From contig DAOUQA010000019.1 in assembly GCA_030625905.1 (NCBI GenBank), positions 1 to 16,014 on the forward strand: DNA of 16,014 nucleotides. Direction: 5' to 3'. How positions within the stretch are numbered: the stretch's first letter is position 1; each line of letters starts with the position of its first letter. Below, piece by piece: positions 1-8,036 of this stretch. The stretch is from Kiritimatiellales bacterium (GTDB taxonomy: Bacteria; Verrucomicrobiota; Kiritimatiellia; Kiritimatiellales; Pontiellaceae). The notes below the pieces were generated by a model. That model did not search any database and had not been told where the DNA came from. It saw only the letters and a list, made by a program, of their open reading frames with translations. The translations under genes were made by a program, and so were the position numbers.

Positions 1-20
1 CGAGCAACACGAGTGGTTCA
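1..20 (+). repeat. End fragment of the GATAAT/GGTTCA repeat family (copy R1)
   Basis: The first 20 bases of the window match the last 20 bases of the repeat core inside the RNase HI-like gene (8208-8227) at 19 of 20 positions, ending in the family hallmark GAGTGGTTCA. The rest of the element lies outside the window. In the reading frame used by the RNase HI copy this fragment would encode Ser-Asn-Thr-Ser-Gly-Ser, against Ser-Asn-Ala-Ser-Gly-Ser there. I cannot tell whether it lies in a gene. Confidence 0.7.
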
Positions 21-385
21 AAGCTAAATCCGCTTAAAAATATCATAGACAATTTCGGCGAGCTGCTTGGCCAGCAACGGCGGAAAAAGAAGTCCCTGAT
101 AAACACCGAAGCCCCGCCCATTTTACAACCGTACCGCCGCCATCAGCGTGTTGGTAGACGACCCCGCCGAACTTCCCGAAGAGGATGAACTCACCAACAC
201 CGATCTGATCAGCATGGTGATTCCCAAAACAGTCTTCTTTCCGAAGGACGATCTCTATGTAATTCTCTGTAACTGTATTTGGGAGCCCATTAACGGCCTG
301 GTCATTATCATCGATGACAAGATCGGAACTCAAGGCGAAGTACTCTAGGTGGAAACCTTGGCGGTTTGTAATGTATGGATAGAAC
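21..385. other. Unassigned segment, possibly a decayed gene
   Basis: No intact gene can be supported between the repeat end and the radical SAM gene. A + frame from a GTG at 148 to a stop at 348 encodes 66 residues with coding-like codons (many GAY and NNC codons). The minus strand is open from 408 to 43 in the matching phase, so either could be the shadow of the other. A second minus frame over about 124-26 reads like a protein tail (GFGVYQGLLFPPLLAKQLAE, then a stop). Joined to the longer minus frame by a frameshift near 125, it could be the C-terminus of a broken gene. I recognise none of these readings, and the segment may be remnant DNA. Confidence 0.3.
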
Positions 386-2170
386 ATGATGAAGATTTTA
401 CTGATCACACCACCACTGCTTCAACCCAACACGCCTTATGCCGCCACACCGTTGCTCACGGCTTGGCTGCAGAAAAACGGGCATAATGCCGTTCAGGCCG
501 ACCTTTCCCTCGATCTGCTGCTTACCCTGTTTTCAAGAGCGGGTGTGGCGAAACTTTGCCGAATACTTAAAGTGTGTACAGAAGCGGAGGGCTTTCTGGC
601 GGCGGAGCAGGGTTACCTTGAAACCATTGATGAGGTGATCCTTTTTTTACAGGATTGCAATCCATCGGCATCCAAAAAAATTACACAGCGCGGCTGGCTT
701 CCCGAGGGGCCGAACCTATTCCATGCCTACGAACAGGACGAGCAACTCGGCTGGAACTTTCGCGGCCTCGGCGAAGAAGATCGCGCGCGGCATCTGGCCA
801 GTCTATATCTCGACGACCTCGCCGAAGCAGCCAAATTGGCCGACCCTAATTTTGGGTTTTCGCGCTACGCTGAAAAGATTGCGGCCAGCCTTCCCGGGTT
901 TGAAAAACTACGGAATGCCTTGGAGTCGGCTCCAACCTTGTTTTCTTCATGGCTGGAATCATTGACGGATGGCCAGATGCAGAAACATGCGCCGGATGTG
1001 GTCGTTCTGACGGTTCCGTTTCCGGGCTGCCTTTTGGGCGCGCTAACGATTGCCCGACGAATCAAACGAAAGTTTCCCGATATCCACATCGCCATCGGCG
1101 GAGGCTATGTAAATACAGAGCTTCGCGAGCTGCGTGATCCGGCTATTTTCGATTATGTCGACTCCATCACCCTCGATAGCGGCATGCTTCCCTTGTTGCA
1201 ACTGGCCAATCGGGCCACACCCATACGAACGTTTGTGCGCGAGGATGGCGTGGTTCGGTATTATGAAGACGCGGCTCAGCCCATTGCGCACAATGCATTG
1301 CCCGCTCCCGTGTATGACGGGCTTAAACTGAACCGCTATTTTGGCCTGTTTGAAATGCTCAACCCCGTTACACGGCTCTGGTCGGACGGTCGATGGAATA
1401 AGCTTATGCTGGCGCATGGTTGCTGCTGGCGCCGCTGCGAGTTCTGCGATACCTCGATCGATTATATCAGTCGCTACGATCCCGCCGAGCCGGTGATGGT
1501 CTGCGACTGGATCGAGGAGATGGTTTCCAAAACTGGATTTAATGGGTTTCATTTCGTAGACGAATCCCTGCCGCATGATCTGCTGGACGGATTATGCGAT
1601 GAAATCCTGCGCCGTGGGCTCAACATTGAGTGGTGGGGCAATATTCGTTTTGAAAACCGATTTTCCCGTGCGTTGATTCAAAAAATGGCGACGGCCGGCT
1701 GCATCGCCGTGACCGGCGGACTCGAAACCTGCCACGACCGAACGTTAAAACTGATGCGCAAGGGAATCACCGTGAATGGCGCAACCCGGGTGCTTGAAGA
1801 TCTTGCGGATGCAGGGATTCTGACGCACGCCTATCTCATGTATGGATTTCCTTCTCAAACCTTAAAGGAAACACTTCAGGCTCTGGAAACCATTCGCCGC
1901 CTATTTGACGAAGGAGCCCTGCACTCCGCCTTTTGGCACTGTTTCGCCCTTACCGAACACAGTGCCATTGCCCGGGACCCGGAAAAATATTCCATCACGA
2001 TCAAGGAGCCTCCACCCACGGACTTTGCCCACAATGAACTTCCTTTTGACGGACACTTTGATCATGACCCCAAGATCATCGGAGAAGCACTGCGCAGCGC
2101 CACTTATAACTATATGCATGGCATGGGCTTTGACGGCCCGGTCGAGCAATGGATAAGCGCTAACGATTAA
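386..2170 (+). CDS. B12-binding-type radical SAM protein
   Basis: A 594-residue protein with the architecture of cobalamin-binding radical SAM enzymes (the MiaB/B12-binding class). The N-terminal half (to about residue 300) has a Rossmann-like stretch around 205-245 with DVVVLTVPFPG and IAIGGGYVNTE, typical of the B12-binding half. The classical DxHxxG cobalamin motif is not obvious. The radical SAM half has Cys347-x3-Cys351-x2-Cys354 (CWRRCEFC), which would bind the 4Fe-4S cluster and SAM, then a barrel with FHFVDESLP, EWWGNIRFE and VTGGLETCHDRTLKLMRKG, the last as in radical SAM oligosaccharide and methyltransferase relatives. The start has two ATGs in a row (386 and 389) and only a weak ribosome site. 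Its end overlaps the convergent FAD gene by 11 bp. Substrate unknown; no neighbouring biosynthetic genes suggest one. Confidence 0.9.
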   Translation: MMKILLITPPLLQPNTPYAATPLLTAWLQKNGHNAVQADLSLDLLLTLFSRAGVAKLCRILKVCTEAEGFLAAEQGYLETIDEVILFLQDCNPSASKKITQRGWLPEGPNLFHAYEQDEQLGWNFRGLGEEDRARHLASLYLDDLAEAAKLADPNFGFSRYAEKIAASLPGFEKLRNALESAPTLFSSWLESLTDGQMQKHAPDVVVLTVPFPGCLLGALTIARRIKRKFPDIHIAIGGGYVNTELRELRDPAIFDYVDSITLDSGMLPLLQLANRATPIRTFVREDGVVRYYEDAAQPIAHNALPAPVYDGLKLNRYFGLFEMLNPVTRLWSDGRWNKLMLAHGCCWRRCEFCDTSIDYISRYDPAEPVMVCDWIEEMVSKTGFNGFHFVDESLPHDLLDGLCDEILRRGLNIEWWGNIRFENRFSRALIQKMATAGCIAVTGGLETCHDRTLKLMRKGITVNGATRVLEDLADAGILTHAYLMYGFPSQTLKETLQALETIRRLFDEGALHSAFWHCFALTEHSAIARDPEKYSITIKEPPPTDFAHNELPFDGHFDHDPKIIGEALRSATYNYMHGMGFDGPVEQWISAND

Positions 2171-3758
2171 AAACAAACTGCTCGGCGGCCTTCATTCCAT
2201 CGAGCGCAGAACTGACGATGCCGCCGGCGTAACCCGATCCTTCCCCGCAAGGATAAAGTCCTTTGACGGAACAGGATTGACCGGTAGATGGGTCGCGTAG
2301 AATCCGAACCGGAGCCGAGCTTCGGGTTTCGGCAGCGTAGAGCGTGGCCTCTTCGATCTTTGCCCCATTCAATTCGCGCAACATTTTAGGAAGGGCCGAT
2401 TGCAGCGTGCTGGAAACAAACTCCGGCAAAATATTTTGCAACAATGCAGGGACCGCGCGAGTGCAGGATCGCTCCGAAGGAAGCTCCCCCGCTTTTCCTT
2501 CCAGAAAATCAATAAGCCGGGCCGCGGGCAGCCCATAGTCAGAACCCCCCGCTTTAAAGGCCGCGCGTTCCATCTGTTTCTGAAATTCAATTCCAGCCAG
2601 AACCGGATTTCCCGATTCGTGGCCCATCGCCGCAAAATCAGCAAGATCCACCGGAACCAGAAAAGCGGCATTCCCAAAGGGTTTATCTCGCGCAGAGAGG
2701 CTCATCCCGTTTGTAGTCAGCAACCCCTCGGAAGAGGCGCAGGAAATAACCAGTCCACCGGGACACATGCAGAAGCTGTAGCAACGGCGGGCATTCCCCT
2801 CCTCTTTACGGGTCAGCCGAAAACTCGAACTTCCAAGGCCTGAAAGCGCGGTCCATTGGCCATACTGTGCTTCATTAATCTGGTGCTGAGGAATTTCAAG
2901 CCGTACGCCGACCGCCAAGGGTTTGGCTTCAAGCATCACATGATGCTCGGCCAACATGGAATAAACATCGCGCGCACTATGGCCAGTGGCCAAAAAGCAG
3001 GCCTCGGTGCGAATGGCTTGGCCGGAAACCGTTACCCCGCGCAACACCCCCTCTTCGACCTGTATTTTTTCCAGCTTGGAATTAAATGTACACGCCCCGC
3101 CCCGTTCCCAAATCCGGTTCCGAAGGGCTGGAATAATCCGGGTTAAGTCATCGCTACCAATATGGGGCGCGGAATCGATCAGGATATCGGTGGATGCGCC
3201 GCAGGCAACGAGCACTTCAAAAAAACGACGGATACGGGTTCGATCCTTCGACCGTGCCGTCAACTTTCCGTCGGAAAAGAGCCCGGCGCCGCCCTCGCCG
3301 TAGAGCACATTGCTTTCCGTATTGAGTGTACCGCTTTTCCAGAACGCCTCAACCTGCTCCGCACGGTCATTTGTTTCTGCCCCCCGCTCAATCAGTAGCG
3401 GCTTAAAGCCCGCCTCCGCCAGTGTTAGCGCAGCCATCAGCCCCGCCGGACCGGCTCCGATGACCACCGGCGGATTTTCAATGCTTCCGGGGTCTGAAAA
3501 AACGAGCGGCGGCGCCGGCTTCGGGGCTTTATCAACCTGGTTTGGCTGTAAGCGCGGCGGCTTCCCGCGATAGTCCACTTCGACAGAAAGAATATAGCGC
3601 GGTTCCTTGTCTTTTTTACGGGCATCCAGCGACCGTCGGATAATCTCCAGATGATCAAGTTGCTCTTTCCCGCACCGAAGCTTCCGGCAAACGGCCTTAA
3701 GCACATCCCCCTTGCCATAAGCCAACCGCACTGGGATCTGGTTAATTCGTAATTTCAC
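2160..3758 (-). CDS. FAD-dependent dehydrogenase, COG2509-like
   Basis: A 532-residue flavoprotein. A small N-terminal domain (about 1-75, with VDYRGKPPRL) precedes a dinucleotide-binding motif, GAGPAG at 101-106 followed by an acidic strand end at Glu124 (LLIERG). This is the ADP-binding fold for FAD. The C-terminus has GLYPCGEGSGYAGGIVSSAL followed by DGMKAAE, the second FAD contact of this family, and LDGMKAAE-type ends are usual for COG2509 proteins. These are widespread 'uncharacterised FAD-dependent dehydrogenases' without an agreed reaction. The start is a GTG at 3758, since the frame begins with the family's KLRINQIPV; the upstream ribosome site is weak. It converges with the radical SAM gene (11-bp overlap), so the two may share a termination zone. 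Family call firm, function unknown. Confidence 0.9.
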   Translation of the reverse strand: MKLRINQIPVRLAYGKGDVLKAVCRKLRCGKEQLDHLEIIRRSLDARKKDKEPRYILSVEVDYRGKPPRLQPNQVDKAPKPAPPLVFSDPGSIENPPVVIGAGPAGLMAALTLAEAGFKPLLIERGAETNDRAEQVEAFWKSGTLNTESNVLYGEGGAGLFSDGKLTARSKDRTRIRRFFEVLVACGASTDILIDSAPHIGSDDLTRIIPALRNRIWERGGACTFNSKLEKIQVEEGVLRGVTVSGQAIRTEACFLATGHSARDVYSMLAEHHVMLEAKPLAVGVRLEIPQHQINEAQYGQWTALSGLGSSSFRLTRKEEGNARRCYSFCMCPGGLVISCASSEGLLTTNGMSLSARDKPFGNAAFLVPVDLADFAAMGHESGNPVLAGIEFQKQMERAAFKAGGSDYGLPAARLIDFLEGKAGELPSERSCTRAVPALLQNILPEFVSSTLQSALPKMLRELNGAKIEEATLYAAETRSSAPVRILRDPSTGQSCSVKGLYPCGEGSGYAGGIVSSALDGMKAAEQFVFNR

Positions 3759-3938
3759 GTGTGGTTCTTAACCTATGGGCTCAATGTGAAGCAACCCCAG
3801 TTTGACGAGGATCCATGTGATACGCATCATCAGCACCCGCTGAATGGGCGCCGATTTAATAAAAAAGGCTAAAAGGCTTGGACGGGTACCTCTTTTTTCC
3901 TAACAGTCGATTTAAGCACTCAAATCCAATGGACCATT
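3759..3938. other. Divergent intergenic region
   Basis: These 180 bp separate the divergent FAD dehydrogenase and acyl-CoA dehydrogenase genes and must hold both promoters. I see no convincing -35/-10 pair, operator or terminator. Confidence 0.4.
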
Positions 3939-5327
3939 ATGAATGATACTTTTGACCGTTTTCTGGGAGAGTACTTTGTTTCCAACTCGGACTATTCTTC
4001 TTTTGACGAGGAATTTTTGAGTGACTTCCTTAAGTTGGGACCGCTCCATTGCTTTATCCCTACCTCGTTTGGCGGCACCTATGACAGTACGTTAACCTGC
4101 ATGACCATGCTGGAAACCGTCTCCTACTATTGCCTACCGCTTGGGCTTGCGCTGGGCATCACCGGATCGCTTTTTTTGCAACCGATGGCCAAGCTGGCTC
4201 CGCAGGAACTCAGTGCCGCGATCTTGCCGCGATTTCTGGATAGCTCGGAACTCGGAGGCATGATGATCACCGAGCCAACAGGCGGGACCGATATTTTCGG
4301 ACTGCGCAGCACGCTTGAGATGACCGATGGCCGGGCCATGCTCAATGGCGTAAAGTGTTGGGGCGGCCTGACGGGTCGTGCGGAGCACTGGTTGGTTGCG
4401 GCACGGATCAAGAAGGGCGACAAGCTGACGAGGCGGGTCGCAATGGCGTATGTTCCGCGAGCCACCGAGGGGGTGGATGTCGAACAGTATTTCGATGCGC
4501 TGGGGCTGCAGCCGATTTCCTACGGATCAACCCGCTATTCCAATGTAAGCCTGCCGGAATCCTATGTCATCACTCCGCCGGGACGCAGCGCCCTGCGGGA
4601 TATCTATGATACGCTCTTTAGGAGTCGCATGGGGATCTCGGCGATCGCTGCGGGGCAGTGCCGGCGTCTGGCGGACGAGGTTGCCGGGCGCGCAAGCTCC
4701 CGCATCGCATTCGGCCGACCCATCGGCGAGTATGATCAAGTCCAGTTCAGGCTCTCGGCTCTACGGGGCATTGAGCAGGTCAATCAATGCCTATGGCACT
4801 TTGTCGGCGCGTGGAAGGACGGCCACACCGACGTGTCCGGCGACCATGTTCTCGCTAATGCCACCAAGGTTATTTCGACGGACGGACTCATGGCCGCGGC
4901 AGACTCCGCCATGCAGATTTTTGCCGGGGCGGCCTATAAGCGCAACCACGTTGTGGGACGAGCCTTTACCGATTCCAGACCGTTCCAGATTTTTGAAGGA
5001 AGCAATGATGTTCTCCAAGAGAATACATACGAAGTCCTAGCCAGCCGGTATGGCGGCGTCAATATCGAGGTCGTGGGTGAGGAGCTTGAACGGTACGGCT
5101 TGAAATTATCCGCCGATGTGCCGCTGGCGGTGCGGGATGTTTTGGTGCGGGACGATGGCCTGAGCCAACGGCAGAAGGTTCAGTATGGAAAAATCGTCTC
5201 CTGGATACTCGCGCAGGCGGTGCTTGAATGGGAGTCGACCGCGGAAAACAGCCCCGTGGAAGAAGGCCTGCGACTGGCCCAACGGAACATGGTGGCTCTA
5301 GTGGCGGAATTGCCGTATCTGGGATGA
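3939..5327 (+). CDS. Acyl-CoA dehydrogenase family protein
   Basis: A 462-residue flavoprotein of the acyl-CoA dehydrogenase family, which oxidises acyl-CoA thioesters at C2-C3 and passes electrons to ETF. The mid-domain flavin-binding strand is visible as MMITEPTGGTDIFGLRSTLE (compare the family MTEPxxGSD), followed by LNGVKCWGG and a GLQPISYGSTRYSNVSLPES segment. The C-terminal helical domain has RIAFGRPIGEYDQVQFRL. FEGSNDVLQE places the catalytic-base glutamate at about Glu353, as in MCAD-type enzymes. The N-terminal helical domain looks short and slightly divergent. The start ATG at 3939 lacks a strong ribosome site. No beta-oxidation or ETF genes lie nearby, so the substrate cannot be inferred. 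A 6-bp hairpin (5332-5349, TTCGGT/ACCGAA) follows the stop but has no T tract. Confidence 0.9.
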   Translation: MNDTFDRFLGEYFVSNSDYSSFDEEFLSDFLKLGPLHCFIPTSFGGTYDSTLTCMTMLETVSYYCLPLGLALGITGSLFLQPMAKLAPQELSAAILPRFLDSSELGGMMITEPTGGTDIFGLRSTLEMTDGRAMLNGVKCWGGLTGRAEHWLVAARIKKGDKLTRRVAMAYVPRATEGVDVEQYFDALGLQPISYGSTRYSNVSLPESYVITPPGRSALRDIYDTLFRSRMGISAIAAGQCRRLADEVAGRASSRIAFGRPIGEYDQVQFRLSALRGIEQVNQCLWHFVGAWKDGHTDVSGDHVLANATKVISTDGLMAAADSAMQIFAGAAYKRNHVVGRAFTDSRPFQIFEGSNDVLQENTYEVLASRYGGVNIEVVGEELERYGLKLSADVPLAVRDVLVRDDGLSQRQKVQYGKIVSWILAQAVLEWESTAENSPVEEGLRLAQRNMVALVAELPYLG

Positions 5328-5491
5328 GTTTTTCGGTTGGATCACCGAACAGGAACAAGGGTGAAGAAATGGACAGGCTGCTGGAATAAAGAGAAAGTTG
5401 CCCGCAGATCAAGCGGATGTACGCTGATAGCATGCTCCACCACGCCGGCCACCGGGTCAGCCTCCATCGCAAAGACCTCCCTCGGCACACC

Positions 5492-5566
5492 CGTTAAGGG
5501 GGTTCTTATCACACAGAGATAACGGAGGGCCAGGTGTTCCGGAAATCCATTGAATTCCCCTTAACG
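5492..5566. repeat. 10-bp perfect inverted repeat bounding a 75-bp segment
   Basis: CGTTAAGGGG (5492-5501) and CCCCTTAACG (5557-5566) are exact inverted copies 55 bp apart, and partial similarity continues on both sides. They lie in the 276-bp gap (5328-5603) between the convergent acyl-CoA dehydrogenase and DbpA genes. That gap otherwise shows only a 25-base stretch (cacagagataacggagg, about 5511-5527) resembling common accessory intergenic sequence. Either a miniature inverted-repeat element or a long hairpin is possible; only one copy is present in the window. Confidence 0.5.
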
Positions 5567-5603
5567 AAGTGCAATTCACATCCGTTTTCACGAATAGATC
5601 AGG

Positions 5604-6983
5604 TTAGAGCTTTTTGATCTTGTAGCTTCGGCCTTTGATCTTCGATCCACTGAGCTTTTTCTCCGCCCGGGTAGCGACGGCTCGGACCACGGCGACATAG
5701 GATATAAAATCCATGACATCAATTTTGCCGACCTCCGATCCCGCGATTCCGCCCTCCGCGGTTAACGCGCCAAGAATATCGCCCGCCCGTACTTTTGCTT
5801 TACGGCCGCCGGAAATGGATAAGGTGACATGCAAGGGTGCCGGAATTTTCTTCGCGGCGGGACGAAGGTTCCCGAGCGGTTCGACTTTAAGTGAAGACTT
5901 CTGATACGCATTGATTTGGGCGAGCTTCCCCTGCTCGCGCTCACTGCAAAGACTCAGCGCGATACCGCGCTTTCCGGCGCGCCCCGTTCGCCCGATCCGA
6001 TGCACATAGCCTTCGGGGTTGGACGGAAGCTCATAGTTGATCACAACGGGCAGGTCCTTGATATCCATTCCCCGCGCGGCCACATCGGTTGCAATCAGCA
6101 CCGAACAGCTCTGATGCTTGAACTGGATCAAAATATCCTCCCGGTGGCGTTGCTCCATATCGCCGTTGAGGGCGACCGCGCTGATTCCCAGATTCTTGAG
6201 GAACGCACGGACATCGAACGTGCTTTGTTTAAAATTACAGAAAATCAACGCAGCAACCGGCTGGTATTCCAGTAGCAGGGTTTTCAGCCCCTCAAGTTTG
6301 TCTTCCGGCGCACACCGATACATGTGCTGCTCAATGTCCGACGCGGCATCCGGCTCATCCACGGTGATCCGCTGCGGATCGCGCTGCAAATGGCTGCTGA
6401 GCGCTTGAATATTTTCGGGAAACGTCGCAGAAAAAAGGAGGGTCTGCCGCTTCTGTGGCAGCACACGGGTAATCTGCTTCAGCGCTGCAATGAACCCCAT
6501 GTCCAACATTCGGTCCGCTTCATCCAGCACCAGCATCGAGAGGCTCCGCAGAACCAGCGATCCCCGTTCAACCAGATCCGCAACCCGCCCCGGTGTGCCC
6601 ACAACAATCTGCGCCCCTTTTTTGAGCGCCTGCTTCTGCAGACTACTCGCCTGCCCGCCATACAGCGTGGTCAGCGTAATATTCTGCTGATGCCGCGCAA
6701 TCCGCCGCAGTTCGCTGGATACCTGAATGCTCAGCTCGCGCGTCGGGCAAAGCACCAGAACCTGGGTGGAAGGCGAATTCAGATCCAACCGGGCCAGCAG
6801 CGCCAAAGCAAAAACCGCCGTTTTCCCGCTCCCGGTTCGGGCCTGGGCAATCAGGTCTTCGCCCCCCAGCGCCCCCGGTAGCGCAGCCGCCTGAACCGGC
6901 GTCATGTTGTGATAGCCCAGGCTATCGAGATTAGAAAGCTGCTCGACGGATAAAGGGAGATTGGAAAAGGAACGTGGATTCAT
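5604..6983 (-). CDS. dbpA: DEAD-box ATP-dependent RNA helicase DbpA
   Basis: A 459-residue DEAD-box helicase with all core motifs: TPVQAAALP Q-motif (28-36), ARTGSGKT Walker A (48-55), PTREL (80-84), TPGR (130-133), DEAD (154-157), SAT (185-187), ATDVAARGMD (298-307) and HRIGRTGRAG (328-337). The C-terminal 75 residues (about 385-459) carry KAKVRAGDILGALTAEGGI, SEVGKIDV and KIKGRSYKIKKL. These match the DbpA RNA-binding domain, which recognises hairpin 92 of 23S rRNA, so a role in 50S subunit assembly is expected. Length and order agree with E. coli DbpA (about 457). ATG at 6983; weak AGGG ribosome site upstream. It is divergent from the RIO kinase gene, also a family linked to ribosome maturation in other organisms. 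Confidence 0.93.
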   Translation of the reverse strand: MNPRSFSNLPLSVEQLSNLDSLGYHNMTPVQAAALPGALGGEDLIAQARTGSGKTAVFALALLARLDLNSPSTQVLVLCPTRELSIQVSSELRRIARHQQNITLTTLYGGQASSLQKQALKKGAQIVVGTPGRVADLVERGSLVLRSLSMLVLDEADRMLDMGFIAALKQITRVLPQKRQTLLFSATFPENIQALSSHLQRDPQRITVDEPDAASDIEQHMYRCAPEDKLEGLKTLLLEYQPVAALIFCNFKQSTFDVRAFLKNLGISAVALNGDMEQRHREDILIQFKHQSCSVLIATDVAARGMDIKDLPVVINYELPSNPEGYVHRIGRTGRAGKRGIALSLCSEREQGKLAQINAYQKSSLKVEPLGNLRPAAKKIPAPLHVTLSISGGRKAKVRAGDILGALTAEGGIAGSEVGKIDVMDFISYVAVVRAVATRAEKKLSGSKIKGRSYKIKKL

Positions 6984-7075
6984 GCGGAGACCCTACCCCG
7001 CACGATTCATGAAGAAAACCGAAATGAGCAGGAAGGCGGAAAAATTGTTCTGGCCCTTTTACGTTCCGTTCCTCG

Positions 7076-7103
7076 TTGCATTTGAAACTCCGCAAGGTAT
7101 AAG
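7076..7103 (+). promoter_or_regulatory. Candidate sigma70-type promoter of the RIO kinase gene
   Basis: TTGCAT (7076-7081) and TATAAG (7098-7103) are separated by 16 bp. Transcription would start about 7 bp downstream, at or next to the GTG start codon at 7110. Either the message is nearly leaderless, or the promoter is a chance match and AAGG at 7094-7097 serves as the ribosome site. Confidence 0.4.
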
Positions 7104-7109
7104 TCCGCA

Positions 7110-8036
7110 GTGAAAGTTCCGAAACAACTCAAAGATTTGATTGCCGACGGCTTGGTGGACGAGGTCCTCCGGCAGTTAATGAGCGGCAAGGAAGCGACGA
7201 TCTTCATCGTCCGCTGCGACTCTGAAATCCGCTGCGCCAAGGTGTATAAAGACGCCTCCAAACGCAGCTTCAAAAAAGCGGTGCACTACCGGGAAGGCCG
7301 CCACGTGCGCAACAGCCGCCGCGGCCGGGCCATGGCCAAGGGATCTAGGTTCGGAAAAAAGGAACAGGAAGCAATCTGGCAAAATGCCGAATCGGATGCG
7401 CTCCATCTTCTGGCCCATGCCGGCGTCCGCGTTCCGCAACCCTACGGATGCGTTGACGGCGTACTGCTCATGGAATTGATCACCGATGCCGAAGGCGGTG
7501 TGGCCCCGCGGTTAAACGACATCACGATGACGCTCGAACAGGCCCGGAAAGACCATGCAACGGTGATGACACAAATCGTTCGTATGCTTTGCGCCGGAAT
7601 CGTGCACGGCGACTTGTCGGAATTCAATGTACTTCAGGACGAAAACGGCCCCGTCATTATTGATCTGCCGCAGGCCGTCAATGCCGCCGGAAATAACAAC
7701 GCCCGAGCCATGCTGGCCCGCGACGTAAACAACATAACCACCTATTACGGCCGCTTTGCTCCCGACCTGCTCAAAAGCAAACACGCCAAAGAAATCTGGG
7801 CGCACTATGAAGCCGGCACGCTCTCCCCCGACACCAAACTCACCGGTCGCTTTAAGGAATCCACCAAACCCGCCGATGTGAAGGGCGTCCTGAATGAAGT
7901 GGAATTCGCCGCCAAAGAAAATGAAGGACGCCTGCGGCGGCTCCGCGAACGGGAGCTACTGGAAAAAGAACAGCACCCCGAGCGCCCGCGAAAAAAGAGA
8001 AACGGGAAAAACCACCGCCGACGCAATCGCCGATGA
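7110..8036 (+). CDS. RIO-family protein kinase (bacterial RIO1-like)
   Basis: A 308-residue RIO-type atypical serine kinase/ATPase. Visible are SGKEATIFIV (25-34, P-loop substitute), AKVYK with the ATP-contacting lysine, HGDLSEFN (166-173, catalytic Asp168, Asn173) and IIDLPQ with metal-binding Asp185, all RIO1 hallmarks. RFGKKEQEAIWQNAE and VRVPQPYG are also characteristic of the bacterial clade. The last 50 residues are highly charged and end in a basic tail (RKKRNGKNHRRRNRR) that may contact RNA. Archaeal and eukaryotic RIO1 acts in 40S maturation; the bacterial role is not settled. The start is a GTG at 7110. Its TGA overlaps the ATG of the RNase HI-like gene (ATGA, 8033-8036), so the two are translationally coupled. 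Confidence 0.93.
   Translation: MKVPKQLKDLIADGLVDEVLRQLMSGKEATIFIVRCDSEIRCAKVYKDASKRSFKKAVHYREGRHVRNSRRGRAMAKGSRFGKKEQEAIWQNAESDALHLLAHAGVRVPQPYGCVDGVLLMELITDAEGGVAPRLNDITMTLEQARKDHATVMTQIVRMLCAGIVHGDLSEFNVLQDENGPVIIDLPQAVNAAGNNNARAMLARDVNNITTYYGRFAPDLLKSKHAKEIWAHYEAGTLSPDTKLTGRFKESTKPADVKGVLNEVEFAAKENEGRLRRLRERELLEKEQHPERPRKKRNGKNHRRRNRR

Noticed and set aside
1043..1576. 177-codon minus-strand frame inside the radical SAM gene
   Set aside because: It lies entirely within a gene with intact catalytic motifs, and its composition is that of a shadow frame.
5337..5522. 61-codon + frame after the acyl-CoA dehydrogenase gene
   Set aside because: No ribosome site, low-quality composition, and it ends inside the inverted-repeat segment.
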